Source: Lysobacter sp.
Lineage (GTDB): Bacteria; Pseudomonadota; Gammaproteobacteria; Xanthomonadales; Xanthomonadaceae
Direction: 5' to 3'
Length of the DNA stretch: 64,000 bases
Assembly (NCBI GenBank): GCA_011526085.1
Contig: WYBC01000038.1
Coordinates: 372,001 to 436,000 of the forward strand
Positions 9,514 to 17,944 of this stretch are shown in pieces (position 1 is the stretch's first letter; each line of letters starts with the position of its first letter). A program made the position numbers and the translations under genes. The notes under the pieces were generated by a model. The model ran no database searches, was not told the DNA's origin, and worked only from the letters and a program-made list of their open reading frames with translations.

Positions 9514-11487
9514 ATGAGCTATCTCGACGTACCGAGGCTGCACTTCTCGGGCTGGTTCCAGGCCGATGTCTCGACCATCAACAACGATGTGCGCACGTTC
9601 CAGAACGCCTCGTTCGTGCCGGAGTACCAGCAGCTCAACCAGAACGGCAGCTGGAATCCGGAGGGCACCGGCGTCTATCGCTTCGTCGATTGCATGGTCA
9701 CCGGCGGCGTGCTCGACGGTCTGGCGCTGAGCGATCCCAGCCAGGACCCGGCGATCGGCATGCGGGTGGAGAACGCCGACCGGCGCGCGCCGGGCAAGCT
9801 GGTGGATCTCGATCCGCAGCAGCAGATGGTCTCGGAAATCTGGGGCATGCAGGTGCGGCTGCTGGATGCGGCGCGACGCGAGGCGCTGTGCGGGGAATAC
9901 GTCCCCGGCCCGTTCTGCAATCTGTGGAAACGGCAGCAGACCGGCGTGCCGCGCGACCAGCAGCTCGCCGCGAACTACCAGTCGGTGCTCGATGCGACCG
10001 CCTGGGCCGATGAACTGGATTCGCCGCTGCTGCGCGCGCTGCGCGACCGCAGCGACGACGGCATGCTCTCGATCTGCTTCAACGTTTACGGTTACGGCCG
10101 CGATTCCACCATCCCGCGCTACACGATGGGGCATCTGGTCGGCAGCATCGGTCCGTACCGCCGCGGCGAGCCGAAGCATTACGTGTTCGGCCGGCAGATG
10201 GTCGCCGACACCAGCGCGTCGCTGATGGTGCCGGCGGGCGGCGTCTACAACGTGCAGGGGCGCTTCGATGCGGAGGCGTGCCGGCTCACGCTCGATCTCG
10301 GCAACACCTTCCCGATCGAGGACGCCAACAGCGGACTGATGGACATCGGCCAGGTGCTGGTGGGCGTGCTGCGCGACAACCCGCAGGCGACCCTGGCGTC
10401 GGTGCACGCGTCGCAGGTGGCGATCGTCGGCGAAGTGCCGTATCGCAATCCGGACTGGTACACGCAGACCGCGGGCGTGCAGGACTTCGATCTGCATGGG
10501 CAGCGCGAAGCGATGGCGCTGCTGCCGGAGCATCCGCTGGTGCTGTTGTCGCCGGTGCCGGCGTCGACCACGTTCAAGGTGCTGCTGCAGGAAACCGTCG
10601 ACGGCCTGTATCTGCGCGCGGACCAGTTCGTGTTCCGGCTGGATCCGGGCGAAACCGGGATGCTGGAACTGCGTGCCAGCCGCTTCGGCCAGGCGCTGGC
10701 CGAGGCCGACATCGCGCTCACGCCGACCCAGGGCCTGATGGGTGGTTCCGGCGGCGGCGCGACGATGTCGCCGCCGACGCGGCCGGACGCGGCGATCCCC
10801 GATATCGCCACGCCGGCCGATGCGTTCGCGTTTCCCGGCCGCGTGCGCACCGACGGCGACGGTTACGCCGCGGCGACGCTGCGCATGAGCGACGACGGGC
10901 CGGGCACGCCGCGCGGTTACATCGCCGGGCAGCTGTACGGCGTCGCCTATCGCCTCGACCGCCAGCCGCCGGGCTATCTGTCCAATCCGCTGAACTACGT
11001 CAGCGTGCTGGCCTTCAGCGGCAAGACCGTGCCCGATTCGCCGACCTGGTACGACGATATCCAGCCGGTGTTCGCCCAATACGGCAACCTCTATCCGATC
11101 ATGAGCCGTTACGTGGTCGATCTGAACGATTACGCCTCGGTGTGCACGCGGGTGAAGGCGCTGCATCTCGCGTTCTCGCTGCCGCGGCGCGATTCGAACC
11201 ACATGCCGGTGACCCGCGATCTCGGCCGCGGCGATCGCGACACCATCCTGAAATGGCTGTCCACGCCCGATGTTGACGGCCTGCCGCGTCTCGGCCGTCC
11301 GGCGATGGCGTCGACTGCCGTGGCGTCCGCAGGCGCGTCCGAAGCTGCGCCGCAGGTGCCTGCGGCGTCCGCGCCCGCGCAGCCGGATCTCGGGCTGCTG
11401 CCGGAACAGGGCGGCGGCAAGACCGCGTTCCTTCTGCAATTCGAACGTCGCCGCCGCGGCGCGGCGCCGTCGGGAGACGCCCCATGA
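9514..11487 (+). CDS. VioB-like N-terminal-domain protein, copy 1
   Basis: 657 residues behind a strong ribosome site (AGGAGG, 6 nt spacing). The N-terminus (MSYLDVPRLHFSGWFQADV, then INND) resembles the opening of VioB, the iminophenylpyruvate dimer synthase of violacein synthesis (MSILDFPRIHFRGW, as I recall it). Near residue 512 TWYDDIQP...YGNLYPIMSRY and then MPVTRDL...ILKWL correspond to VioB's LVYPFMSDK and STRELS...FLKYL region, just before the ferritin-like half of VioB. The C-terminal 70 residues are Ala/Pro-rich linker. Its ATGA overlap with the next gene, a ferritin-like protein, implies the two are parts of one split VioB-type enzyme. The product is unknown; no VioA, C, D or E is in the window. 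Confidence 0.75.
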   Translation: MSYLDVPRLHFSGWFQADVSTINNDVRTFQNASFVPEYQQLNQNGSWNPEGTGVYRFVDCMVTGGVLDGLALSDPSQDPAIGMRVENADRRAPGKLVDLDPQQQMVSEIWGMQVRLLDAARREALCGEYVPGPFCNLWKRQQTGVPRDQQLAANYQSVLDATAWADELDSPLLRALRDRSDDGMLSICFNVYGYGRDSTIPRYTMGHLVGSIGPYRRGEPKHYVFGRQMVADTSASLMVPAGGVYNVQGRFDAEACRLTLDLGNTFPIEDANSGLMDIGQVLVGVLRDNPQATLASVHASQVAIVGEVPYRNPDWYTQTAGVQDFDLHGQREAMALLPEHPLVLLSPVPASTTFKVLLQETVDGLYLRADQFVFRLDPGETGMLELRASRFGQALAEADIALTPTQGLMGGSGGGATMSPPTRPDAAIPDIATPADAFAFPGRVRTDGDGYAAATLRMSDDGPGTPRGYIAGQLYGVAYRLDRQPPGYLSNPLNYVSVLAFSGKTVPDSPTWYDDIQPVFAQYGNLYPIMSRYVVDLNDYASVCTRVKALHLAFSLPRRDSNHMPVTRDLGRGDRDTILKWLSTPDVDGLPRLGRPAMASTAVASAGASEAAPQVPAASAPAQPDLGLLPEQGGGKTAFLLQFERRRRGAAPSGDAP

Positions 11488-12536
11488 TCCGCCTGCACGC
11501 ATCCGTCATCGAAGGCATCCGCCAGGCCGATACGCCGGCCGAGCTGCATCGCTATCTGCAGAACGCGATCGAGCTGGAGCACAGCACGATTCCGCCGTAT
11601 CTCACGGCGATGTTCTCGCTGCGCCCGGGCGTCAATCGCCGCATCGGCGAGCTGATCCGCAGCATCGTGATCCAGGAGATGCTGCACATGAGCATCGCCG
11701 CCAACATCCTGATCGCGATCGGCGGGCGGCCGCAGATCAACACGCCCGGCTTCGTGCCGAAATACCCGGGCCCGCTGCCGATGCAGGTCGGCGACGGCCT
11801 GATCGTCGGCATCGAAGCGTTCTCGATGCCGGTGGTGAAGAACGTGTTCATGGCGATCGAGCAGCCGGAAGACGAAATCCCGGTGCGCCTGATGGCCGCG
11901 CAGGAAGGCGCGGAGCCCGAGTTCGCCACCATCGGCCAGTTCTACGACGCCATCCAGGCGCAGATCCGCGCGCTGGGCAACGACATCTTCGTGGTGCCGA
12001 CCGCACCGCCGCAGCTGGTCGCGCCGCACTGGTTTCCGCCGGACAAGCTGTACCCGATCGTCGATGTCGATTCCGCCTGCCGCGCCATCGATCTGATCAA
12101 GATCGAAGGCGAGGGCACCTCGACCACGCCGTTCCAGTCGCCCGACGACCCCGCGCATTTCTACAAGTTCGGTTCGATCGTCGCCGGCCGCGAACTGATC
12201 GCGACCCCGACCGGCTACGCCTACGGCGGCGCGCCGATCCCGTTCGATCCCGACGGCGTGTGGCCGCTGCGTCCGAACTGCCGGATCGCCGACTTCGCGC
12301 CGGGCACCCAGGCGCGTACCCGCATCGAACAGTTCGCCTACAACTATTCGTCGCTGCTGAATTCACTGCATCTGGCCTTCAACGGCGAGCCGGAGCGGCT
12401 GGATGCCGCGATCGGACTGATGTACGACCTGCGCGTGCTGGCCGCGGCGATGATGCAGACCGTGGCCGATCCGAGGACCGGACAGACCGTCGGTCCGAGC
12501 TACGAATACGTGCGCGTGCAGGGGGGCATGTCGTGA
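11484..12536 (+). CDS. Ferritin-like protein of the VioB/RebD C-terminal type, copy 1
   Basis: 350 residues, translationally coupled (ATGA) to the preceding gene. Matches the ferritin-like domain found in iminophenylpyruvate dimer synthases: Glu32-His33 in ELEHSTIPPYL, the metal-binding helix IQEMLHM with Glu65 and His68, and a later KIEGEGTSTTP...PAHFYKF block equivalent to VioB's DQGEG...HYEHSHF. The first position of the EExxH motif is Gln here, unlike VioB and the second copy, so metal binding may differ. Predicted all-helical and cytoplasmic (no signal). Likely acts together with the 657-residue partner in an oxidative coupling or oxygenation step; the substrate is unknown. Confidence 0.82.
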   Translation: MIRLHASVIEGIRQADTPAELHRYLQNAIELEHSTIPPYLTAMFSLRPGVNRRIGELIRSIVIQEMLHMSIAANILIAIGGRPQINTPGFVPKYPGPLPMQVGDGLIVGIEAFSMPVVKNVFMAIEQPEDEIPVRLMAAQEGAEPEFATIGQFYDAIQAQIRALGNDIFVVPTAPPQLVAPHWFPPDKLYPIVDVDSACRAIDLIKIEGEGTSTTPFQSPDDPAHFYKFGSIVAGRELIATPTGYAYGGAPIPFDPDGVWPLRPNCRIADFAPGTQARTRIEQFAYNYSSLLNSLHLAFNGEPERLDAAIGLMYDLRVLAAAMMQTVADPRTGQTVGPSYEYVRVQGGMS

Positions 12537-12913
12537 GCGCGCGGCGCAACCGTCATCCCGCCGTGATGTTCGAGATCATCGCGAAGGATCAGGAGAAGGC
12601 GAAGGCGTTCTACGCCGAGGTCTTCGGCTGGACCTACGACAGCGGCACCGGCGGCTTCGCCTACGTGCATTTTCCGGAGGAAGCGACGCCGCTGCTCGGC
12701 GGCATCGGCCAGGCGCGGAAGGACGTGCCCGGCTTCGAGCCCGGGCACAACTTCTATCTGCGGGTCGAATCGCTCGAAGCCACCATCGATGCGGCGGTCG
12801 CCGCCGGCGGGCACCGGTTCGTGCCGCCGGTGGCGATCGACGGCTACCGCTTCGCGATGATCCGCGACCCCGAGGGCAATCCGATCGGGCTGATCGAACC
12901 CTTCGCGGCCTGA
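12533..12913 (+). CDS. VOC (glyoxalase/bleomycin-resistance fold) family protein
   Basis: 126 residues, starting at a GTG that overlaps the previous stop (GTGA). A single vicinal-oxygen-chelate module pair: VMFEIIAKDQEKAKAFYAEVFGW at the start, FYLRVESLEATIDAAVAAGG in the middle and RDPEGNPIGLIEP at the end, the usual VOC landmarks with the terminal Glu metal ligand. Small VOC proteins act as metal-dependent isomerases, lyases or dioxygenases, or as binding proteins. Its position between two VioB-like pairs suggests that it works on the same substrate, but this is inference. Confidence 0.85.
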   Translation: MSARRNRHPAVMFEIIAKDQEKAKAFYAEVFGWTYDSGTGGFAYVHFPEEATPLLGGIGQARKDVPGFEPGHNFYLRVESLEATIDAAVAAGGHRFVPPVAIDGYRFAMIRDPEGNPIGLIEPFAA

Positions 12914-12941
12914 GCCGCACGACTTCAATGGAGTGATCGCA

Positions 12942-14894
12942 ATGAGTTATCTCGACCCGCTCCGGCTGCATTTCGCCGGACGCTTCCAGGCCAATGTCTC
13001 CACGGTCAACAACGACCCGGGACATTTCGACAACGCGATCTTCCAGCCCGCGTGGCAGACGATGGAAGGCATCAACATGAATCCGCCGAACGGCTGGTTC
13101 AATCCCGAGGGCGACGCCGACTGGCGCTTCCTCGGTTGCGGCATCACCAGCGCGTGGATGCCCACCGCCACGTCGCCGTCGGCGGCGGTGCCGGCCGGTG
13201 ATCCGGTGCTCGCCTGTCTCATCGCCGATTCGGATGCGAAGGCGCCGGCCAAGCTGGTGGATCTCGATCCCGAGCAGCAGCTGGTCTCGGAAATCTGGGG
13301 CCTGCAGGTGCGCATCGCCGACGCCGACGGCAACACGCTGCTGCGCGGCGACTACGACCCGGCGGCGTTCATCGACATCTGGGATCGCGCGACGGTTTCG
13401 GCCGGTGGCGACGCCGATGCCGGCGCGATGTATCAGTCGATCCTCACCAACCTGCAGTGGGGCGACGTCTCGGCGTCGCCGTTCCTGCTCGCGCTGCAGG
13501 CCGCGGCCGCCGACGGCGTGCTGTCGATCAAGTTCAACGTCGACGCCTTCAACCTCGATTACACCTCGCCGCAGTTCATGACCGGGCGCATCGCCGGCAC
13601 CATCGGCCCGGCCGCGGCCACGGACCCGAAGCACATGGTCTTCGGCCGCCATTTCATGGCCGGCCCCAGCACCGGCGGCAATTTCTACATGCCGCCGGGC
13701 CAGCTGAATTTCTGCGTCGCGACGGTCGATGCCGCCGGCGGTCATCTCTATCTCGATCTCGGCAACGCATTGCCCACCGGCGCCGGCGGCGCGATGGTGG
13801 ATCTCGGCGACCTCACCGTCGGCGTCTACGATCCGCTGGCGACGCCGGGCAATCCCGCCGGAACCACGGTCGCCATCGGCACCGTGCCCGCGGGCGGCAG
13901 CGACGGTTACGCCTCCGATCCGGACTGGTACGCGCGCACCGCGGGCGTGGTGGTGTTGCCGATACCGCCGACGCTGCTGCCGATGGTGCGGACTTCGGCG
14001 CTGGTCATCACCGGCAATGCCGGCGTGTCCATTTCAGAGTGGAGCAGCGGCGCCTACGTGCGCGCCGACACGTTCGTGTATCGCATGAGCCCCGGCCAGC
14101 CCGCGGAAAACATCGCGGTCTACGCGATGCGGTTCGGCGCGCCGGTGCCCGCGGGCACCCAGATCGGCATCGTCGCCGATGCCTCGCAGCTGCAGACCCA
14201 GGTCGGGTCCGGTTTCCCCTTCGTCACCACCAGTCCGCCGGTGGCGACGCCCGACGGCGTGCTCGGGTATGCGGCCAGCGTGCCCACTGACGCCAACGGC
14301 CGCGCGGTGCTGTCGCTCACCGTCGGCGACCCGAAGACGCCGCGCAATTTCAACATCGGTCCGAGCAATCCGACCGGCGACTACGGCATCGACGGCCAGG
14401 TTTACGGCCTGCGTCCGGGCTTCGTCGACACGCAGACGTTCGGCGATGCGCCGGTCAATCAGTGGGATTTCATCAGCGTGCTGGTGTTCAGCGGCTTCGC
14501 GCCGAAGACGCCGGGACAACCGACCTGGTACGACGACCTGCAGCCGATCTTCCAGCAGTACGCGAATCTCTATCCGGTGATGAACCGCTTCCTCGATCTG
14601 GCGAACTACGATTCGGTCGCGACCCACAGCCGTCTGCTCACGCTCGCGTTCGGGCTGGATCCGTCCAACCCGAATTCGATGCCGGTCACCCGCGATCTGT
14701 CGCCCGCGAAACGTCAGGCGATCCTGCAGTGGTTGCAGAACGGCATGCCCCTGGGCACGCCGCCGACGAAGGCGGCGGTCGCGCGCACGCCGACGCCATC
14801 GCCCGTGCCGCCGGCGACCGCCGTGCCGGTGCCCGCGCAGCGCGGCGGCAAGGCGATGGCCGCCGCGCGCCGCCAGATCCTGCAGACCCCCTGA
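12942..14894 (+). CDS. VioB-like N-terminal-domain protein, copy 2
   Basis: About 650 residues and clearly paralogous to the protein encoded at 9514-11487: the same opening (MSYLDPLRLHFAGRFQANVSTVNND), the same LVDLDPEQQLVSEIWGLQVR block, the same TWYDDLQP...YANLYPVM near residue 528 and SMPVTRDLS...ILQWL near the end. A GTG nine bases upstream is possible, but the ATG aligns with copy 1 and has GGAG at a good distance. The two copies differ most in the centre (insertions around residues 290-360 in this copy). It sits 11 bp before the second ferritin-like gene, repeating the pair arrangement. Function as in copy 1 is inferred. Confidence 0.75.
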   Translation: MSYLDPLRLHFAGRFQANVSTVNNDPGHFDNAIFQPAWQTMEGINMNPPNGWFNPEGDADWRFLGCGITSAWMPTATSPSAAVPAGDPVLACLIADSDAKAPAKLVDLDPEQQLVSEIWGLQVRIADADGNTLLRGDYDPAAFIDIWDRATVSAGGDADAGAMYQSILTNLQWGDVSASPFLLALQAAAADGVLSIKFNVDAFNLDYTSPQFMTGRIAGTIGPAAATDPKHMVFGRHFMAGPSTGGNFYMPPGQLNFCVATVDAAGGHLYLDLGNALPTGAGGAMVDLGDLTVGVYDPLATPGNPAGTTVAIGTVPAGGSDGYASDPDWYARTAGVVVLPIPPTLLPMVRTSALVITGNAGVSISEWSSGAYVRADTFVYRMSPGQPAENIAVYAMRFGAPVPAGTQIGIVADASQLQTQVGSGFPFVTTSPPVATPDGVLGYAASVPTDANGRAVLSLTVGDPKTPRNFNIGPSNPTGDYGIDGQVYGLRPGFVDTQTFGDAPVNQWDFISVLVFSGFAPKTPGQPTWYDDLQPIFQQYANLYPVMNRFLDLANYDSVATHSRLLTLAFGLDPSNPNSMPVTRDLSPAKRQAILQWLQNGMPLGTPPTKAAVARTPTPSPVPPATAVPVPAQRGGKAMAAARRQILQTP

Positions 14895-14905
14895 GGAGAG
14901 CGACC

Positions 14906-15946
14906 ATGATCCAACTCAAGCGCAGTCTGGCCGAAGGCCTCTCGCAGCCGACTCCGCAGTCGGTGATCGCCGCCCTGCAGAACGCAGTCGTCCTCGAACA
15001 CGCCACCATCCCGGTGTATCTCTACGGGCTGTACTCGCTGGACCCGGCGCGGAACCCCGACATCGCCGCGATCCTGCGTTCGGTGGTGGTCGAGGAAATG
15101 CTGCACATGACGCTGTCGTCGAACGTGCTGAACGCGCTCGGCGGCGCCCCGGTCATCGATACGCCCGGGTTCATTCCGACCTATCCCGGCCCGTTGCCCG
15201 GCGCGGTGGAAAGCAGCCTGATCGTGCATCTGCTGCCGTTCTCGCAGGATCAGCTGATGACCTATCTGCAGATCGAACAGCCGCAGAACCCGCTGCCGAT
15301 TCCGGGCGACCCGCCGCCGACCGAGGACGGCATCACCATCGGCGAGTTCTACACCGCGATCTCCGACGCCATCGCGACCCTGGGTAACGGCGCGTTCGTC
15401 GATCCGCCGCGCAATCAGGTCGGCCCCGATCTGATGCCGGGCGCCATCGTCGTCACCGATGTCGCCAGCGCGCAGGCGGCGATCGCGACCATCATCGAAC
15501 AGGGCGAAGGCAGCAGCACGTCGCCCGAGGAAGCGGCGCAGGGCGACGAGCCCGCGCACTACTACCGTTTCATGCAGATCCTCGCCGGCGCGCTGCTGGA
15601 ACCCGCGCCGGGGAAGACGCCGCCGTGGTCCTTCAGCGGCCCGCCGGTCGCGTTCGATGTCGGCGGCGTGTATCCGCTGCCGAACGATCCGAAGTCCTCG
15701 GACTATGCGCCGGGTTCGGCGCAGGCCTTCGCCAACGACAATTTCAACTACACCTACACCAGCCTGCTGAAGACGCTGCACGGTCTGTTCAACGGCCAGA
15801 ACACCCGGGACCAGATGAACAACGCCATCGCGCTGATGATGTCGCTGAAGGGGCAGGCGAAGGCGATGATGGCCGGCATCCCGAATCCGTCCGCGCCCAA
15901 CACCGGGCCGAGTTTCGAATACCAGCCGGTGAATCCACGCCACTGA
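14906..15946 (+). CDS. Ferritin-like protein of the VioB/RebD C-terminal type, copy 2
   Basis: About 346 residues, preceded by GAGGAG. Paralogous to the protein at 11484-12536. Glu31-His32 (LEHATIPVYLY) and the full EExxH motif (Glu63, Glu64, His67 in VVEEMLHM) are present, as is IEQGEGSSTSP...PAHYYRF near residue 200. Unlike copy 1 it keeps both glutamates, as in VioB, so it is the better candidate for a di-metal or heme-assisted oxidase. It is cytoplasmic with no signal sequence. The pair organisation with the preceding gene supports a two-subunit enzyme. Confidence 0.83.
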   Translation: MIQLKRSLAEGLSQPTPQSVIAALQNAVVLEHATIPVYLYGLYSLDPARNPDIAAILRSVVVEEMLHMTLSSNVLNALGGAPVIDTPGFIPTYPGPLPGAVESSLIVHLLPFSQDQLMTYLQIEQPQNPLPIPGDPPPTEDGITIGEFYTAISDAIATLGNGAFVDPPRNQVGPDLMPGAIVVTDVASAQAAIATIIEQGEGSSTSPEEAAQGDEPAHYYRFMQILAGALLEPAPGKTPPWSFSGPPVAFDVGGVYPLPNDPKSSDYAPGSAQAFANDNFNYTYTSLLKTLHGLFNGQNTRDQMNNAIALMMSLKGQAKAMMAGIPNPSAPNTGPSFEYQPVNPRH

Positions 15947-16011
15947 CCGCGCCGGCGCGCACGCATCGCCGCCGCGCATCCGCACGGCGGACATTCCCGG
16001 AACCACACCTC

Positions 16012-16725
16012 ATGTCCAGCACCCGCACCCTCACCGTCGGCTTCGTGCTTTACCCCGGCTGCACCCTGCTCGACTTCGCCGGCGCCACCCAGATCTTCGC
16101 CTACACCCCGGGTTTCCAGGTGGTGTGGATCGGACAGGATCTGAAGACGCCGATCCCGACCACCGAAAGCGTCACCGTCAACGCCAGCGCCACGTACGCC
16201 GACCATCCGCCGCTGGATATCGTGTTCGTGCCCGGCGGCGGCAGCGAGGGCGTCGGCGCCGCGATGCAGGACAAGGACCTGATCACCTGGCTGAACGCCG
16301 TCGCCGCCGACGCGCAGTGGGTGGGCTCGGTCTGCACCGGCGCCTTCATCCTCGCCGCGGCCGGTCTGTTCGACGGCTGCAGCGTCACCACTTACTGGAG
16401 CGCGCGTCCGGTGCTGGCGATGTTCCCGCGGCTGGAAGTGGTGCCGGGCTATCCGCGCTGGCACATCGACGACGACAACAAGCGCTTCAGCGGCGGCGGC
16501 ATTTCCTCGTCGATCGATCTCGCCCTGGAACTGGTGCAGACGATCGCCGGCACCGAGACCGCGAACACCAGCCAGTTGTTCGTGCAGTACGCCCCGGCGC
16601 CGCCGGTGCATGCCGGCGATCCCGCCGAGGCCTCGCCGGAACTGGTCGTCAGCGTCACCCAGTCGCAGGCCGATTTCACCGCGGGTCTGGTCGCGGCGAC
16701 CAGGGCGGTCCTCGGGCAGGGCTGA
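16012..16725 (+). CDS. DJ-1/PfpI family protein, isonitrile-hydratase-like
   Basis: 237 residues of the class I glutamine-amidotransferase-like fold. Landmarks: TVGFVLYPGCTLLDFAGA at the N-terminus, DIVFVPGGG near residue 70, and the nucleophile elbow SVCTGAFILAAAGLFDG with the catalytic Cys near residue 108. This N-terminus plus the CTG elbow is the pattern of isonitrile hydratase (InhA-like) and related AraC-linked amidotransferase-like proteins. It lies 65 bp after the second ferritin-like gene on the same strand and is probably the last gene of the block. If it hydrates an isonitrile or a similar N-containing intermediate, that would fit an oxidative amino-acid-derived pathway upstream; this is inference. 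Confidence 0.8.
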   Translation: MSSTRTLTVGFVLYPGCTLLDFAGATQIFAYTPGFQVVWIGQDLKTPIPTTESVTVNASATYADHPPLDIVFVPGGGSEGVGAAMQDKDLITWLNAVAADAQWVGSVCTGAFILAAAGLFDGCSVTTYWSARPVLAMFPRLEVVPGYPRWHIDDDNKRFSGGGISSSIDLALELVQTIAGTETANTSQLFVQYAPAPPVHAGDPAEASPELVVSVTQSQADFTAGLVAATRAVLGQG

Positions 16726-16802
16726 ACATCGCGCTGAACGCGGCGCACAGGCATGGCTTCCGGCACCGTGCCCGGGGTGCCGGGGGTCGTTAGCATCGGG
16801 CC

Positions 16803-17822
16803 ATGGATTCCCTCAGCCAGATCGTTCTCGGCGGCGCGCTCGCCGCCGCCATCGCGCCCCCCGGCCATCGCCGCGCCGCACTGCTCGCGGGCGCGGCCCT
16901 CGGCACGCTGCCGGATCTCGATGCCATGGTCATCCCGCTGCTCGGCGGCGACGCCGTCGACCAGATGACCCTGCACCGCAGCCTCAGCCATTCGCTGTTC
17001 GTGCTGCCGTGGGTGGGCGCATTGCTCTGGTGGCTGCTCCGCCGTCGCGGCGGTCGGGTGGCGCAGTCGCCGGTGCGCTGGTTCTGGGCGATGCAACTGG
17101 CGCTGATCACGCATCCGCTGCTCGACGCCTTCACCGTGTACGGCACCCAGTTGTGGTGGCCGCTCGCGCCGCCGCCGACGATGTGGTCCAGCGTCTTCAT
17201 CATCGACCCGCTGTACACGCTGTGGCTGCTGGCCGCGTGCATTGTCGCGTGGGTCGCGCGCGAACGGATCGTCGCGCAGCGCGCGCTGGTCGCGGGGCTG
17301 GTCCTGAGCACGGCGTATCTGGGCTGGTCGCTGGCGGCCAAGGCCATGGTCGACCGCGCCGCCGACGAAGCGCTGGCGGCGATGGGCCTGCAGGACGCGC
17401 CGCGCTTCAGCGTGCCGATGCCGTTCAACACGCTGCTCTGGCGGGTGGTGGCGATGACCCCGGACGGCTACGTCGAGAGCGAGCGCTCGCTGGTCGCCGA
17501 CCGCGGGCCGATGCGGTTCCGTCGTCACCCGTCGGACATCGCCGCGCTGCAGGCCGTGTCGGGCTTCGCGAAGGTCGAGCGCCTGCGCTGGTTCAATCAC
17601 GGCTTCATGAAGGCCGAGGAACGCGATGGCCGGCTGGTCCTCAGCGATCTGCGCATGGGCGCGGAGCCCGACTACATCTTCAATTTCGTCGTCGCCCGCC
17701 GCAACAGCCCGACCTGGCGCGAGATTCCGGTGGAACAGCTCGACTGGCCGTGGAACGCGGCGGAACGACTGGGCGCGATGTGGGAGCGGATCTGGGTCGA
17801 TCCCGCCGACCCCACGCGGTAG
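16803..17822 (+). CDS. Membrane-bound metal-dependent hydrolase, YdjM/DUF457 family
   Basis: 339 residues. It starts MDSLSQIVLGGALAAA and contains the family's metal-binding elements LGTLPDLDAM and HRSLSHSLFVLP (residues 58-67) and later LITHPLLDAFTVYGTQL, set among hydrophobic segments. These inner-membrane proteins (YdjM-like, LexA-regulated in E. coli) are annotated as hydrolases but have no defined substrate. The gene lies 77 bp after the DJ-1-like gene and converges on a methyltransferase; a large inverted repeat separates the two. Whether it belongs to the upstream block is unclear. Confidence 0.85.
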   Translation: MDSLSQIVLGGALAAAIAPPGHRRAALLAGAALGTLPDLDAMVIPLLGGDAVDQMTLHRSLSHSLFVLPWVGALLWWLLRRRGGRVAQSPVRWFWAMQLALITHPLLDAFTVYGTQLWWPLAPPPTMWSSVFIIDPLYTLWLLAACIVAWVARERIVAQRALVAGLVLSTAYLGWSLAAKAMVDRAADEALAAMGLQDAPRFSVPMPFNTLLWRVVAMTPDGYVESERSLVADRGPMRFRRHPSDIAALQAVSGFAKVERLRWFNHGFMKAEERDGRLVLSDLRMGAEPDYIFNFVVARRNSPTWREIPVEQLDWPWNAAERLGAMWERIWVDPADPTR

Positions 17823-17872
17823 AGCGGGCTGACCCGTCATTCGACTGTCGAAACCAGCCCGCTGCATCCAAG

Positions 17873-17939
17873 GGTAGAGCGGCCTTCAGGCCGCTGCTCT
17901 GACTGCATGAAAAAGCAGCGGCCTCAAGGCCGCTCTACC
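17873..17939. repeat. Long inverted repeat between convergent genes
   Basis: Two 26-bp arms (17873-17898 and 17914-17939) that are complementary except for one position, around a 15-nt loop containing AAAA. The arms read GGTAGAGCGGCC... and look like a palindromic repeat unit of the kind scattered through xanthomonad genomes; it would also act as a bidirectional terminator. A shorter 9-bp inverted repeat lies at 17823-17863. Confidence 0.7.
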
Positions 17940-17944
17940 GCGGA

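Noticed and set aside
9514-15946. A complete violacein or indolocarbazole cluster
   Set aside because: No FAD-dependent tryptophan oxidase, VioE-like or monooxygenase genes are present in the window; only VioB-like halves are found.
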